Assembly (NCBI RefSeq): GCF_000219625.1
Contig: NC_018206.1
Coordinates: 1-64,000, forward strand
Direction of reading: 5' to 3'
Source of the DNA: Zymoseptoria tritici IPO323
Taxonomy: Eukaryota; Ascomycota; Dothideomycetes; Mycosphaerellales; Mycosphaerellaceae
Length of the DNA: 64,000 nt
A program made the translations under genes and the position numbers. The first letter of the stretch is position 1. Each line of letters opens with the position of its first letter. Below, one piece after another: positions 32,601 through 44,822 of this stretch. The notes under the pieces were generated by a model, which was not told the origin of the DNA, did not search any database, and was given only the letters and a program-made list of their open reading frames with translations.

Positions 32601-34158
32601 CTCGAGCAATAGGACCGGTCGGTTATTATCCGGTGCACTAGTACTGCTAGCGAGGAGTCTTTCCTATGCGATATAGCGGATCTAGTCTTAACTGTAGACC
32701 GGGAGAACTCTATGCTCTGTAATATGTCGCATTATATCGGGAATCGTACATCGTTCCTCTATGTTTGTATCTCTATCCGGGGACCGGTCTTAACTCTCCT
32801 TATCGCTTTCTCTAGTAACCTTAAGGCTCTAGTTACAGTAGAACTAGCGGAGCGTTTGACCGGTCCCCTGCCTCTCTAGACTAGCGCTATCTCCTATTGC
32901 CTGGGAACACTTGTAGCTGCTATAGCGAAAGGCTCTTTAGAGTGTCTGAATAGTATAGGGAGTTGTAGTGTTCCTTACCTCTTCGCTCTTATCCTAATCT
33001 GTCCCTCTACTACCTCGTACGCTCGACCGGTCGCTACTAGTATGCGACGACGAATCGTCCTCGACGTCTCCTTCTTCTTCTTCTCCTATGTTGCTATCGG
33101 TAAGCGACTAGTCGTTAGGATCCTAAGGAACAGGCTCCTATGTCTCGGGCTCGTTAATAACCGGTATTGTAGTATGCCTTGTCCCTACCCTCTCGTCCTC
33201 GTCGGTAGCGCTACTACCTAAAGTAACTAACTAGTTGCTATATGTATCCGAAAAGTTGTCCTCGACGTAATCCTCTTCTTGCTCCTCTTCTTCCTCGTCT
33301 TCTTCTGCGTAAGCGGTAAGCGACTAGTTGTCGAGGTCGGAAGGGTTAAGGTCCTAATTTATCTCGAATTCGTCGATAACCGGTAATAGAGGGCCAAGCT
33401 CCTAGTCCGACTCGAACTCGTCGATAACTAGTAACTCGAATTCGTTAATAACCGGTAGTAGAGGGTCGGGCTCCTAGGCTATTTTAGATTCGTCGATAAC
33501 TGGTAGTAGGGGCACGGCCTGCTGGTTAGCGCGGATACCTGTCGCTGCGATGCCTCTAACGAGGGTGTTCCAGTCGGACTCGTCGACTAGTCTATATAGT
33601 AGCGCTACGTGCGAAGGAGGTTTAGGAGCGATTTTCCGAGGGCTCCTCCTAAGGATAGCTGTCTCCGGGGCGTCTTCTACGAGCTCGGTCGGACAGTGCT
33701 ATTCCTACTACGCCGCGCTCGCTACGACGGATGGTCCTACGACGACAGATGGTCCGGCTGCGACTAGTACCTACGGTTGTAGGGTGTCTACAAGAGCATC
33801 CTATCGTTGCCGTACGCGAAGCTCTCGCTAAGTCTACGACCGACGTTCGCGGGTAGCAGCATCGAAGGCGGCTTGCGACCGCGGAGACTAGTAAACCGCT
33901 CACCTAGGCATCGCTCCGAGCGACCTCTTATAGGAGGGAATTAAGTAAGAACTAAAGCTACACCGGGAGTAGGGCGGTATATAGGTGCGTCCTCGTCGTC
34001 TCGGTGTATTAGAAAAAGTAAGGGTGTGGACCCCGCGACCGGTAGACGAATTAGCGGTCGCGAAAGGCGGCTTCAGATCGCTGGACCAATTAGCGGTGCC
34101 GAAAGCCGGCTTCAGCTTGCGGAGACCGCCCAACCCTAACCCCAAACTACCTTATGGT
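29429..34158. repeat. Tandem triplication of a 1577-bp segment
   Basis: The anchor ttagacaggaccgctcgag starts at 29434, 31011 and 32588, exactly 1577 bp apart, and the third copy ends at 34158. Each copy ends with a short telomere-like run (aaccctaaccctaaac or a one-base variant) and the small hairpin ctaccttatggtag. On the minus strand each unit reads an acidic region (EEDEEEEQEEDYVED) with several TAG stops that would lead into the element protein. Units are partly CA/TG-depleted and differ by scattered C/T and G/A changes. Confidence 0.93.
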
Positions 34159-34339
34159 AGAGCGTAGCGCTGTGCGAACGAGAATACACTACTAGTGCCG
34201 ACCCCGGCGGCGAAGGCGAGAAGGATAACGGTAATCGACGAGGTAACGGAGGGATTTGCCGGTCGATTTGTCTCGACGGCGACCCTCCCGGTATAGGAGA
34301 TGTTTCCTATCGACGATCGATCCGCCTCGCTCTCCTTCT

Positions 34340-36290
34340 CGATCGACAAGATAATGTAGGAGCTTACTTACTAGGATGCTACGAAGGCCTACGGAAACGA
34401 TAGGGTATACATTTATCTAATAAAAACCCTCGCGATAACGAGCTTCCTCCGGATCCTAGCTGCCCTCTACAATTCCTATCTCCGGAATAGTAAGACGCCG
34501 CGGAGCTAGAACGAAACTATCGTCTGTCTAGTCGTTAAGGACAAGACCCGACGGGAGGATAGTATAATGCCGGCGAAGGACGCTAATAACGTTCGTCCGA
34601 TCTCGCTAGTAACGATGTTTCGAAAGGTCTTCGAGCGCCTGCTCCTCTAGCGCTTTAATAGTAGGACATAGGCGAGGATATATCCTAACTAGGCGGGATT
34701 TCGAAGTTACTACTCTACTATAACGAACGCCGCGGTCGTCTACGCCCTCCTCGAATCGAGCCGGATTATATACGCCGTGTTCCTCGATTTTTAAGCCGCC
34801 TTTAACGTTGTAGATTATATACTACTCGCGGACGTTCTATGCCGGCGGAGATGTCCGGAGAATATACTAGCTCTAATTACGAGCCTCTGCTTTTTCGATG
34901 TCTAGTCCTTTATCGTTTCGGATTATACGGCTTCTCGGTGGTTTCCGCGGACAAGGGGAGTTCTATAGGGCTTACCCCTCTCGCCCTATCTATTTAACAT
35001 CTTTATCGATAGCTTGCTCGAGGACTTAAATTAACCTAGGATACTCGCCCTAGCCGGCTCTTCCGACGTAATGCCTACGGCGCCGCCGATTCTTCGCGCG
35101 CTGTTCTTCGCCGATGATAGTGTTCTCCTCGCTACCGACTTAGACGAGGTACGTGTACTAATCTAGATCCTCGAGCGCTAGTCCTCTACTAACCGCATCG
35201 CCCTAAACATTAAAAAATGCGCCTATCTGGCGCCGGCGTCTTCGTAGGAGGCGATCTACCTCTTTAGTGCGGAGGTACCGAGGAGAGAGGTATATACCTA
35301 CCTTAGATTTCCTATAACGGCGCGAGGGATTGACTTAAGGAGGCACCTTAAGAGCCGGCTCGAATAGGCCGGGAAACGAAGCGACTTCCTAACCCTCGAC
35401 ATAGACAGTTGGGGCTTCGCGCATCGCCTACGAGTCTATCGGCAGTATCTCGCACTAATGTTCGAGTATAGCGCGCCTCTCCTCGCGGCGTTTGCCGAGG
35501 ACTCTCCTAAGTTCTAGGACAAGACGACTAAGGACGTTACAAAGCTAACGAAGTAGATCTTAGGTTATGCTTCTAACCCTTACTTTACTCGCAATCTCCT
35601 AGGAATCTCCGCCCTACCCTCGCGATTTAAGGTACTAAAAACTAGCTTTTAGGTCGTAAAGAAGCACGCTCCGGAAGAAAGTCCGCTACAGGAGTTAGGA
35701 TTACTAATCTAGAAACCTAAAGCGTTCTTCCGGCGCTTAACAGAGGACAAGCTCTACGAGAAGTACCGTAAGACACCCGAGTCCTGGCCTCGCGACCGAA
35801 GCCTTAGCGAAGACTACCGTTCTGTCCAGCGGTTCCTACGCTAGGAGAGAGAGGAAGATATAGCTAAAGAGGCTAAGAAGTGGAGCCTAACCCGGATTAT
35901 ACCGGAAGAAAGCCGCCTAAAGCGGGACTTACGAGGAGCCGATTACTTTTTAAAGGCGCCGCGGTCCTTCTAGAAGCGCTTCCTCTAGTATCGGCGTAGA
36001 ACCTTCTATACCTATAGTTTCTACGTCTGTACGAGCAAATTTATCTGAGGATATAAGACTTGCTACTAGGAAAACAGGACGAGCTAGCTCTCGAGGAAGG
36101 AACGACGGGCGAAGCAGAAGATGTATAAGAAAATAGGCACTACGAACACGAAGTTTACTGAGGTAGACTTCCTTCTAAATATAGGATACTAGGAGCGAGC
36201 TAACGAGATCCTCGAGCGAATCTCGACGAAGATTACGAAGGAGGAAGCTACGAAGGAGGAAGCGGAGGAAGCGGCGGTACAGACCTAGTG
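34340..36290 (+). pseudogene. RIP-inactivated LINE (non-LTR reverse transcriptase)
   Basis: The plus strand reads an ORF2-like protein interrupted by many TAG codons where Trp or Gln is expected. Recognisable in order: NNVRPISLVTMFRKVFERL (start of RT), AGFRSYYSTITN, a FLDF-type catalytic block, RGVL-GLPLSPYLFNIFIDSLL, and the catalytic ALFFADDSVLLA at 35098-35133 (FADD at 35107-35118). Downstream 'thumb' and C-terminal parts follow to a stop at about 36288. The start, ORF1 and any endonuclease are not clear in 34160-34340. Family: Tad/I-like fungal LINE by general appearance only. Confidence 0.8.
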
Positions 36291-36299
36291 CACACTGTC

Positions 36300-36500
36300 C
36301 TAAGTAGGACGTTAAAAGGCTCGGTCCGATAAGTAGGACGTAAAGTAGCTCCGTCCGATAGGTAGGACGTAAAGTAGCTCCATCCGATAGGTAGGACGTA
36401 AAGTAGCTCCGTCCGATAGGTAGGACGTAAAGTAGCTCGGTCCGATAGGTAGGACATAAAAAGGCTCCGTCTAATAGGTAGGACGTAAAGTAGCTCCGTC
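36300..36500. repeat. 29-bp minisatellite behind the LINE
   Basis: About seven units of gtaggacgtaaagtagctcc plus gtccgatag, two with a variant gttaaaaggctc/ataaaaaggctc core. It may be the LINE 3' untranslated region. A single related unit recurs at about 36600. Confidence 0.9.
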
Positions 36501-36946
36501 GACCTGGGACGTAAAAGCGGAGATTATCCCTCGAAGATAAATTAGGCGTTTACCCTATCGAAAAGGAGTCTCTTCCCTCAAGATAAAAGTAGGCGTCCGA
36601 TCGGTAGGACGTTAAAAGGCTACGCTACGACGTAGGAGACGTAGGCGACTGGCGAGGCCCGGACTGGCTCCGTACTAGACGATTAACTCTATCTAGAAGG
36701 CCTAGTAGTAGATGTAAGGTATATACCCTAGATCTGCGGCTACTTCCTCTTAAAGCCGGGGAGCAGGAGGAAGAAAACTAGTACCTCTACAGAGCAGTAG
36801 GAGGCTTAGAGGAATGCGAAGGCGACGGCGTAGTAGGGGAGAGGAGTAGACGACGACGATCGCTAGAGGAGGAATTCTAGCCGAAGGGAAGATAGCACTC
36901 CCTAAACTATTCGGGAAGCACTTATAGACTAGTATATAAGCAGCTC
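36501..36946. other. RIPed flank of the Ty3 element
   Basis: No gene seen; purine-rich plus-strand sequence. With 44331-44796 it formed one continuous segment before the Ty3 insertion. Confidence 0.5.
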
Positions 36947-36951
36947 GATCG
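36947..36951. repeat. Target-site duplication, left
   Basis: GATCG directly before the 5' LTR; the same five bases follow the 3' LTR at 44326-44330. Confidence 0.9.
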
Positions 36952-37132
36952 TGTCACGGGGTGCAGCCGGAGTACTGCCCTGGGTACATCTAAGCATGCT
37001 TGGTCAGCAGCTTCACGAGCAGCTGCCCTTCCCTTTCGTTCGGAAGTCGAGCTTCTCTCGACCTTCCTTCCTTCTTTAGAGTGTATTGACAATCTGATAC
37101 TGACTACACGTTCTGTCGTCTCACCCGTGTCA
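36952..37132 (+). repeat. 5' LTR of the Ty3/gypsy element
   Basis: 181 bp, from TGTCACGGG to CCCGTGTCA. Identical to the 3' LTR except for one seen difference (ctaagc here, ctgagc there), a G-to-A change in TG context, as RIP would give. Confidence 0.95.
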
Positions 37133-37263
37133 TTATACACTCTCGCTTTAATCCTGCCCCGACCCGCCTATCCAGCCTGGTCGCCGCAGCTTGATTCTAT
37201 CAGCAAACGCGAGAAAGTGAGTATACGCGCCCATTCAGCGTAGGTACAACCTCTCTCTTCTTC

Positions 37264-39597
37264 ATGACAGGCGACGACGAAGTGCGCGCCTACGCAAACA
37301 ACCAAGAACTCCAGATCAACGAATCGACCAAGAACGAGTTACTCTAGGCTCAAGAGCAGCCCAAGTCTAAGTCCAAGCCCCGCGCAAGACCTCAAAAGCG
37401 ATCCAGGTCTAGAGCCTTCCTCGATCTAATGTCTACTAGCAACACGCGCAACCAGTCCTAGCAACCCGCGGTGCAACGTCCCGCCTAGTCACAGTCTTAA
37501 GTCGAGACTCAAGCCTCGTACGCGACGGCGTCGTCTCAGAACACTATGTCCCAGAACACTATGTAGGGTAATCAGCACCCTCGCGCCCCAAGTGCGCATC
37601 GAGCGAAGAGCGCCATGCGCGCCCGCCCACCTAAGCAACAGGAGATGGCTGAGGTTGAGGACGAAGACGACCTGGACAAGATGATTCGTAAACAATACGA
37701 GCACAAGAGCAATGCTGAGGAGGAGGATAACGAAGACTCCCTCTCTGAGCCAGCCCCACCTTCAAAGGAACTGCGCAACGCACTAGGACAATACACTAGT
37801 CCTTTCGACCTGGTGGACTTTATCCCGTTCGCGGAGGGTGTCACCGATGCTGAGGGACGCCCTGGGAGGAAATACGAGCGCTCCTAGTTCGAGTTTGCCA
37901 ATCCTGACGACTTCCACACCAAATACACTACAGGAGGTCGAGGTCGTTTCTACGACGTGCTCTTTCGAGCTAAGCTAATGCTCAATCGGATTCGTGAAGC
38001 AAACGCGGATTTGGAGCGCAAGATTAAGGAACTCACAAAGCAGAATAGCTCCCTCACTAACAAGGTTGCTAAACACGAGGCTCGTGCCGGCAAGATCAAG
38101 GCGTTTATCGAGGGAATCCAGCGGGATATCAATACCTGGAAACGCAAGAATGAGTCCACCGCCGAGCAGCTCGCTAATTCTATCCAACGCGAACAAGACT
38201 CTGCCTAACGCGAGGAGGAACTTTAAGAACAAATTGCAGGTCTGGAGTCCGAAGTTGAGGCCTTCGTCGACCACTTTTACGCCGAGCATAAGATGACTCG
38301 TGCTCACTTTGATAAACTCCTGGACACCAAAACCCCGAACATGAAGGCCCGTGTCGAAAAGATGCGCGCTGCTATCAACACCCCACAGATTCGCGCGAAG
38401 ACGGATGAGGACTCGTCAGAGGACGAGGAAGACGAGCTCGACAACCTCCTTAACAGTCACGACGAGGAGCGCGATGTTACCCCAACCCCAGTTCACCCAC
38501 ATCAAGTCACCACCCCTACGGCCACTCCCCTTAGGCCCCTTCGAGTCTCTTCAAGCATTCCGCCGCAACCTGAGTTCCGCGGACGCACGCCTTACCGCGC
38601 CCTAATCGCCGACAAGAAGCAACAGCAGCGCGCTCCCTCGCCAGTGGCCTCGGTGTTGTCGGAATTCGGAACTACTCACAAGCACAAGAAGGTTATGTTC
38701 GAGAAGCCGGACAAGTGGCATAGAGACAAGGACAAGGATACTATGCTGTTTACGGAGTGGAAGCAGAAGATCAACAAGCACTTCCAGTACGAGTCGAGCC
38801 ACTATACCAACATGGAGCATTGCATCGACGCTTGCGTAGCTCAGACCAGTGGTCTAGCCTGGAAGAAGCTGCAACCTCGAGTAAACACCTCTGGCTTTAA
38901 GTCTGTCGCCGAAGTGCTGGAGCTTCTTACCGTGTTCTACGGCAAGCACTATAAAGACTCTTACATACAGAGGAAGTTCTGGAGTCTTAAGTTAGCTGAG
39001 AATGGAGATCTCGATGACTTCCTGTCCGAGTTCGACGAGTGCGCCATGTACGTCGATCAAAACCCCGAGCAGGAGGCTTACCACTTAACACGCGCGGTTA
39101 AGAACAGCCGCTTTGGCCAATACCTGATTAGGCGGTCTTTCACCACCGCCGAGGAGATGAAGTCCTACCTGCGCCGAATCGACATCGACCTAAACCGCCA
39201 GAAAGCAAACGATCCCTCCGCTGCCGCTAGCGGCAATAGAGGCGGTAGTCGCACCCGCAACAACAAGGCTAAGGACAAGTCACAGCCGGAGCGCAGCCTC
39301 CTTAGCAGCATGAACTATAGCATGACCAAGGCCTACGACTAGTCTAAGATCGGCCGTTCTTACAAGCCCATAACTCAGTCCGAGATGGACCGTCTCTCTG
39401 AGACGAATGGATGCTTCGCATGCAAGACCGAGGGACACAACCGCGGCAGCACTGACTGCCCACTCTTCAAGCACCGCATAGAGCGCGGCAACAACACTAA
39501 GACTCGGCAGAACGCCTCGACCACCCAGCCCGCAGAGTTGGACAACACTGCTGTTCCCGCAGAAGCCGACTCGGGAAATGCTCACGCCCGCACCTAA
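37264..39597 (+). pseudogene. Ty3/gypsy gag, broken by stops
   Basis: One frame from MTGDDEVRAYANNQ at 37264 to a TAA at 39595-39597, interrupted by several TAG/TAA codons. Open pieces: 37615-37887, 37957-38208 (coiled coil: ANADLERKIKELTKQ), 38293-39342 (349 codons, capsid-like, with an acidic linker) and 39385-39597. The last carries a retroviral-type zinc knuckle C-x2-C-x4-H-x6-C, close to the usual C-x2-C-x4-H-x4-C, at 39412-39459. Gag proteins package the element RNA. Confidence 0.85.
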
Positions 39598-39599
39598 GT

Positions 39600-42500
39600 G
39601 GCTTAGGAGCGGGCACTTCATCACCAGTGCCACCAGTGCCACCACGTCCGCCGGACCCGCATAAGGAGACTGGCTTTCGCGAGTACACCAGCAGGAGGAG
39701 CGTTCCCTACAAGGCTCCGGTCCCGACTAGCCCCAACCGGCGTGCTCGCCGCGCAGCTAAAAAGGCCAAACGAAGGGCGATTCGCCAGGCCCAAGACATA
39801 GGCGGCGATGTCGATTCATCCGACGACGACGACGAGGAAGACACCGAAGAGCCTTTCTTCCGTTAGGCTGCCGTCGACCTTAATGAGCCGCCACCAGAGC
39901 TGGCCGCTAACTTATTAGTACACCTCTCAGCAACAGCCTTCCGCGCTGCTTCACCAGTAGAGATCTCAGACCACATCGTGTTTAAGGGGCTGGCAGGAAA
40001 CCAGAAGATTCGCATCCACATAGACAGCGGTGCCGACGCGTGCTGCGTCAGTCCGGCCTTTGCCGCGAGAATAGGGAAGAAACCCCTTAGCAAGCTGATT
40101 AATGTTACATACACGGACGGCAGCATAGGAGCGCTAATTACTAACTAGACAAGCGTAGAGCTGAATCTGAATAGACACACTAAGGAGCTTCCTTGCTTCG
40201 TCACACAACTCGAATACGACCTCGTCCTAGGAGGCCCATAGCTCCGCAAGCACAATCCTCAGATAGACTGGTTAGAGGGTACTATTACCTTCGACCGCCC
40301 TTGCTGCGCAGACTATATCACGCACGACTCGCTAGCTAGTGCTCCTTGCATCCGTTACTTCAACTCGACAGCTGATAACGCCGACTATCTGCAACCAAAT
40401 TTACGGCGCGAAATCAACCTTGAATCTATCTCCGTCTCTTAAGTGTCGAATAGCGAGGCCTACGATGCGATATAGAGGGGCGAGGAGGGCTTCTTTGTGT
40501 AGGACTGTCTCCCGAACGAGATTTACCAAATATGCAGAGAAGTCGACAGAGCGCTTCGACTTTGTAAGCTCAGCCCTTCCGACTTCGAGAAATACATAAA
40601 GGGCAAGCCTGATAAGGACTACACACAGGATGTGCCTGAGGAGTTTAGCGCGTACAAGGACTTGTTTAACCGGCGAGCAGCCGAGTCTCTTCCTAACTCC
40701 CTGCCTGCACACAGAGCAGACGGTGACCTCGGCATTAATTTCGAGCCTAGAGCCAAGATCCCCTTCCGCAAGCCATACCCTATAGGGGAGAGGGAGCTAG
40801 CAGTCGTACGCAAGCACATCGACGACCTTATTACAAAGGGCGTCATCCGTAAGAGCAAATCTCCTTGCAGTTCACTAGTGCTCCTTATTAAGAAGGGTGA
40901 TGGTGGCATCCGCGTTTGTATCGACTACCGCGCCGTTAATGCCATTACGATCAAGAACAGGTATCCCCTGCCACATATCCGGGAAACCTTACTTCGCATA
41001 GGCAAGGCCAAGATCTTTATAGTTCTTGACATTGTCACCGCCTTTAACCGCCTCCGCATCCGTGAGGGTAACGAGTAGAAAACAGCATTCACGTCTCGAT
41101 ATAGTACTTATGAGTACCTAGTGGTGCCCTTTGGCCTTACAAATGCCCCTTCCCAGTTTTAAGCTTACATCAACCGCACCCTTGGCGAATACCTCGACGA
41201 CTTCGCATCTGCATAGATCGATAATCTGATTATCTACAGCAACTCGTACGACGAGCACGTGGAGCACGTACGCAAGGTCCTTTAACGACTTCAGGACGCC
41301 GACCTACCTCTCGACATCGATAAATACAAGTTCTTCGTTTCGGAAGTAGTTTACTTAGGCATTATTATCATAACCCAGGGATTAAAAATGGATCCTCGCA
41401 AGGTTGAAGCTATTACTAGCTAGGAGACTCCCCTCTGCTTAAAGGATGTACAGGCCTTTCTCGGCCTTTCTAACTTTTACAGACGATTCGTGCGTAACTA
41501 TTCGACCATCGCACGACCCCTTACGGCTCTTTCTAAGGGGCAAGGAGCGAAGAATATCGACGGTACCAAGAAGAAGACTACATTCGTCTGGACGACCGCC
41601 TGCCAGTCTACATTCGAAGCCTTGAAGGTGGCCTTTACTACCGCCCCAGTCCTCGCGCACTACAACCCTAAAAAGCCCTATGTCCTCGAATGCGACTCTT
41701 CCGACACTGTCTCGGCAGGGGTGCTCTCATAATACGACGAGGACGACGTCCTCCACCCTATCGCGTTCTTTAGCAAGAAGATGTCCCTAGCTGAGTACAA
41801 TTACGAGATTTACGACAAAGAACTTATGGCCATCGTTAAGGCCTTCGAGGAATAGCGCCCTAAGCTAGTCGCCGGTTATACGTATGTTTTCTCCGACTAC
41901 CGGAGCTTGGAATACTTTATAACTACAAAACAACTTAATCGCCGTTAGGCTCGTTGGTCTGAATTCCTCGCAGAGTTTGACTTCCAGATTAAATACCGGG
42001 CCGGCAAGCTGAACAGCAAGGTCGACGCCCTAACTAGGCGCTCCTAAGACATAGATAAGATAGCCGACCGCGATAACCGCAATGTCTCGCTCCTGAAGAC
42101 GGAGCAGCTGTCACCCGAGCTGGCCGCCGCCCGGGCGCGCGAGGAGGAGCATAGAGCTTTGCGCCAACGACAGTGCGCTATGCGCTTTCTCGAGGATGAG
42201 GACCTCTCTGTTAACGAGATGATTTAGAAGGCGTACGCCAACGACGACCTCGTATAGGCTATCTCGGCCGCTCTCGACAACGGTCTCTTACGACTGCCAC
42301 CTACGCTTAACGCGCGCGTCTCCCTCGGGGACTGCCGCAAGCAAGGAAGAATGATTATAATCAAAGACAGAGTCTACGTTCCTAAGGACGAAGATCTTCG
42401 CACTAAAGTCTTCCGCTACTACCACGACGCCCCATTAGCCGGACACCCTGGCCGAAACCGCACATATGACCTTGTCGCGCGAGACTACTACTGGCCAGGA

Positions 42501-43815
42501 CTCTATGAAGATTGCGAACGCTTTACGCGCAACTATTAGACCTGCAAGCGCACCAAGGCTTCAAGGGAGGCCTATTAAGGATAGCTCCGCCAACTGCCGG
42601 TACCGTCAGCAGCGTACGATTCCATCGCCCTAGACTATGTGGTTCAGCTGCCGGACAGCACCCTCGACAGCGATAGGCCGGTATACAACAACATCCTCGT
42701 CGTCACGGACCAGCTCACCAAGCGACGCCACCTTATCCCGGTGGCCGACATAACTCTAGAAACAACTGCCGAGGCGGTCCTTCGGCATGTGGTCAGCTAA
42801 CAAGGCGTCTTCCGCCATGCGGTCTCAGACAGAGGCACGCAGTTCCTCGATCCTTTCTACCGCCGCCTAAGTAAGCTCCTCGGTACAAAGCAACACTTCA
42901 GCACGGCGTAGCACCCTCAAATAGATAGACAGAGCGAGAACTCGAATCAGCTTATAGAACAATACCTCCGCGCATACGTTAATTACACGCAGAACGACTG
43001 GGCTCGATAGCTCTGGACTACTAAATTCGCGCTCAACAATGCGAAGGCAGCTACCGGTGTGTCGCCCTTCTTCGCAACTCTTAGTCGGAATCCTAAGATC
43101 CAAGTTCGTTACGTAGATGCCAAGCCGCTACCCACCGCCGCACAGAGAATCGATTAGGCAAGCGCAGATCGCTTCGCCAAAGAACTTTAATCTATCCACG
43201 ACTATTGCAAGACTACCCTGATTGCAACACAAGCTCGCCGCGAGAAGAACGATGCCTACCAAGTTGCCCGCACCTACTGAGAAGGCGACCAAGTCTGGCT
43301 CGACACGCGTAACATTCGCACTAAGCGCGCAACGAAGAAATTAGCCGACAAGAAGGCCGGCCTATTTAAGGTAAAAAAGGTGTTGTTCACTAACGTCTAC
43401 TAGCTCGATCTTAGTGCCCTTCAAACGCAGATCCACGATGTCTTTCACACTAACCTTCTCCGACCGGTCGCCGACGATCCCTACGGCACACAGCACCGCG
43501 ACAACGTTACACTACCACCCGACCTCATCGATAGGGAACAAGAATAGGAAGTTAAAGAGGTAGTATTATCGCGGCGCAAGGGCCGGTAGAAGAACATATA
43601 CTACACCCTGCGATAGAAGGGAGGAGATTTGACAGAAGTTTTCAGACCCGAAGACTTGGCACATTGTCAAGAGTTGGTTGCGGACTTCTACTAGCTCAAC
43701 CCCAGTGCGGACAAACCTAACAACTACACACCGCCGCAAGGATGGATTGCGCCGGGCTTAGAGAACATAGAGGGACTTGGTCACGCTGTTAGTCTGCAGC
43801 CCGCTAAGGACAGGA
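39600..43815 (+). pseudogene. Ty3/gypsy pol (PR-RT-RH-IN-chromodomain), broken by stops
   Basis: Pol is in a different frame from Gag, so a frameshift or restart was needed. Seen in order: acidic linker; protease IHIDSGADACCV (40014-40050); RT from about 40640 (IPFRKPYPIGERE, CIDYRAVNAITIKNRYPLP) with catalytic GEYLDDF at about 41185-41204; RNase H with CDSSD near 41690 and [15 protein letters not shown]; integrase HHCC zinc finger at about 42415-42550, then a DDE core (LDYVVQLPD, VSDRGTQFLDPF); and a degenerate chromodomain at about 43545-43640 (VKEVVLSRRKGR). Stops are TAG or TAA, e.g. NE-stop-KTAF at 41077. Confidence 0.88.
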
Positions 43816-44144
43816 GACTTGATTAACGAGCTTAGTGTGTCTCCGTATAACCCAGCGTGGGACCTAGCGGTCTTTGACCGTGTCGGTGTCCTCGTGTCGG
43901 TGTCACCGTGTGACCTCTTGCGACATTATCCGGTCAGCTCTGTTAAAACCCTCACCGTTGGTAGTGCGCAACGGCACGCCTTGTGCGCCTCGCTGTCCTA
44001 GAAGGAAAAATCGGTTGGGAGCGAGAAAAGTTCTTGGAGCATGCCGCTTGAGGCATTTGATTTGATTTAATTTGGATACTGCTTGCTTGCTGCGAGCGCT
44101 GGTTTCAGTGTATCGAGACGATACACGGTTTTAAGAGGGGGATG

Positions 44145-44325
44145 TGTCACGGGGTGCAGCCGGAGTACTGCCCTGGGTACATCTGAGCATGCTTGGTCAG
44201 CAGCTTCACGAGCAGCTGCCCTTCCCTTTCGTTCGGAAGTCGAGCTTCTCTCGACCTTCCTTCCTTCTTTAGAGTGTATTGACAATCTGATACTGACTAC
44301 ACGTTCTGTCGTCTCACCCGTGTCA
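44145..44325 (+). repeat. 3' LTR of the Ty3/gypsy element
   Basis: 181 bp, TG...CA termini, preceded by the polypurine tract; followed by the target duplication GATCG at 44326-44330. Confidence 0.95.
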
Positions 44326-44330
44326 GATCG

Positions 44331-44796
44331 GAATCGAATGTCTCTAATAGTAGATACGCCGGACGGAGGGAGGATAGAGCTCCACCGGACGGTCTTAAAG
44401 CGGGATGTTCCCCCTTAACGAGACGGGGTTATAGTTTCGGGCGGATGAGGAGACGCACACCTCGTCCGTTACCTAGGAGGTTTGGAAACCTAAGGTACGA
44501 TGGACGGTAAGCGATTGCCGGAGCGATATTTTGCGTTAGGATGTAGATTAGCCTATCGGTAGTCTCTCTTTTTAGCGGTTTGGTCAACTCGGGAGATAGT
44601 AAAAAGGACACCGTAAAACGTAGTTAGGCTAGGAGTAGCTACGGTGCCGTACATCGCGAGGCGCTTTACGTAGGAGCGTAGGTCTGTTTCCTCCCCTCTA
44701 AAGACGGCCAAAAGAGCCGGTAGCAAGGGCTTGGATGGGGCTTCAGTTCAGATTAGGTGCAAAGGTAGACTAGCCTATATAAACAAGTACAATGAA
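44331..44796. other. Right flank of the Ty3 element, nothing recognised
   Basis: GC-moderate sequence with some CA/TG retained. No frame supported. It continues the segment cut by the Ty3 insertion and ends at an interstitial telomere repeat. Confidence 0.45.
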
Positions 44797-44822
44797 CCCC
44801 TAACCCTAACCCTAACCCTAAG
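44797..44822. repeat. Interstitial telomere repeat
   Basis: Four perfect CCCTAA units (cccctaaccctaacc...) in the same orientation as the chromosome-end telomere, exactly where the AT-rich satellite begins. It may be a former chromosome end or a junction healed by telomeric DNA. Confidence 0.85.

Larger units (their letters stand above)
36952..44325 (+). mobile_element. Complete Ty3/gypsy retrotransposon with chromodomain
   Basis: Two 181-bp LTRs, a purine tract (about 44133-44142) before the 3' LTR and a perfect 5-bp target duplication GATCG. Gag and Pol lie in two frames. Domain order is Gag, zinc knuckle, protease, RT, RNase H, integrase, chromodomain, the chromovirus type of Ty3/gypsy. 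In-frame stops are mostly TAG or TAA at positions where Trp or Gln is expected, so this copy is RIPed though still CA/TG-rich. The 5-base duplication and near-identical LTRs indicate a fairly recent insertion. Confidence 0.95.

Noticed and set aside
30396..33831. Three plus-strand 93-codon frames spaced 1577 bp apart
   Set aside because: They are antisense to the acidic region of the element protein and repeat only because the segment is triplicated.
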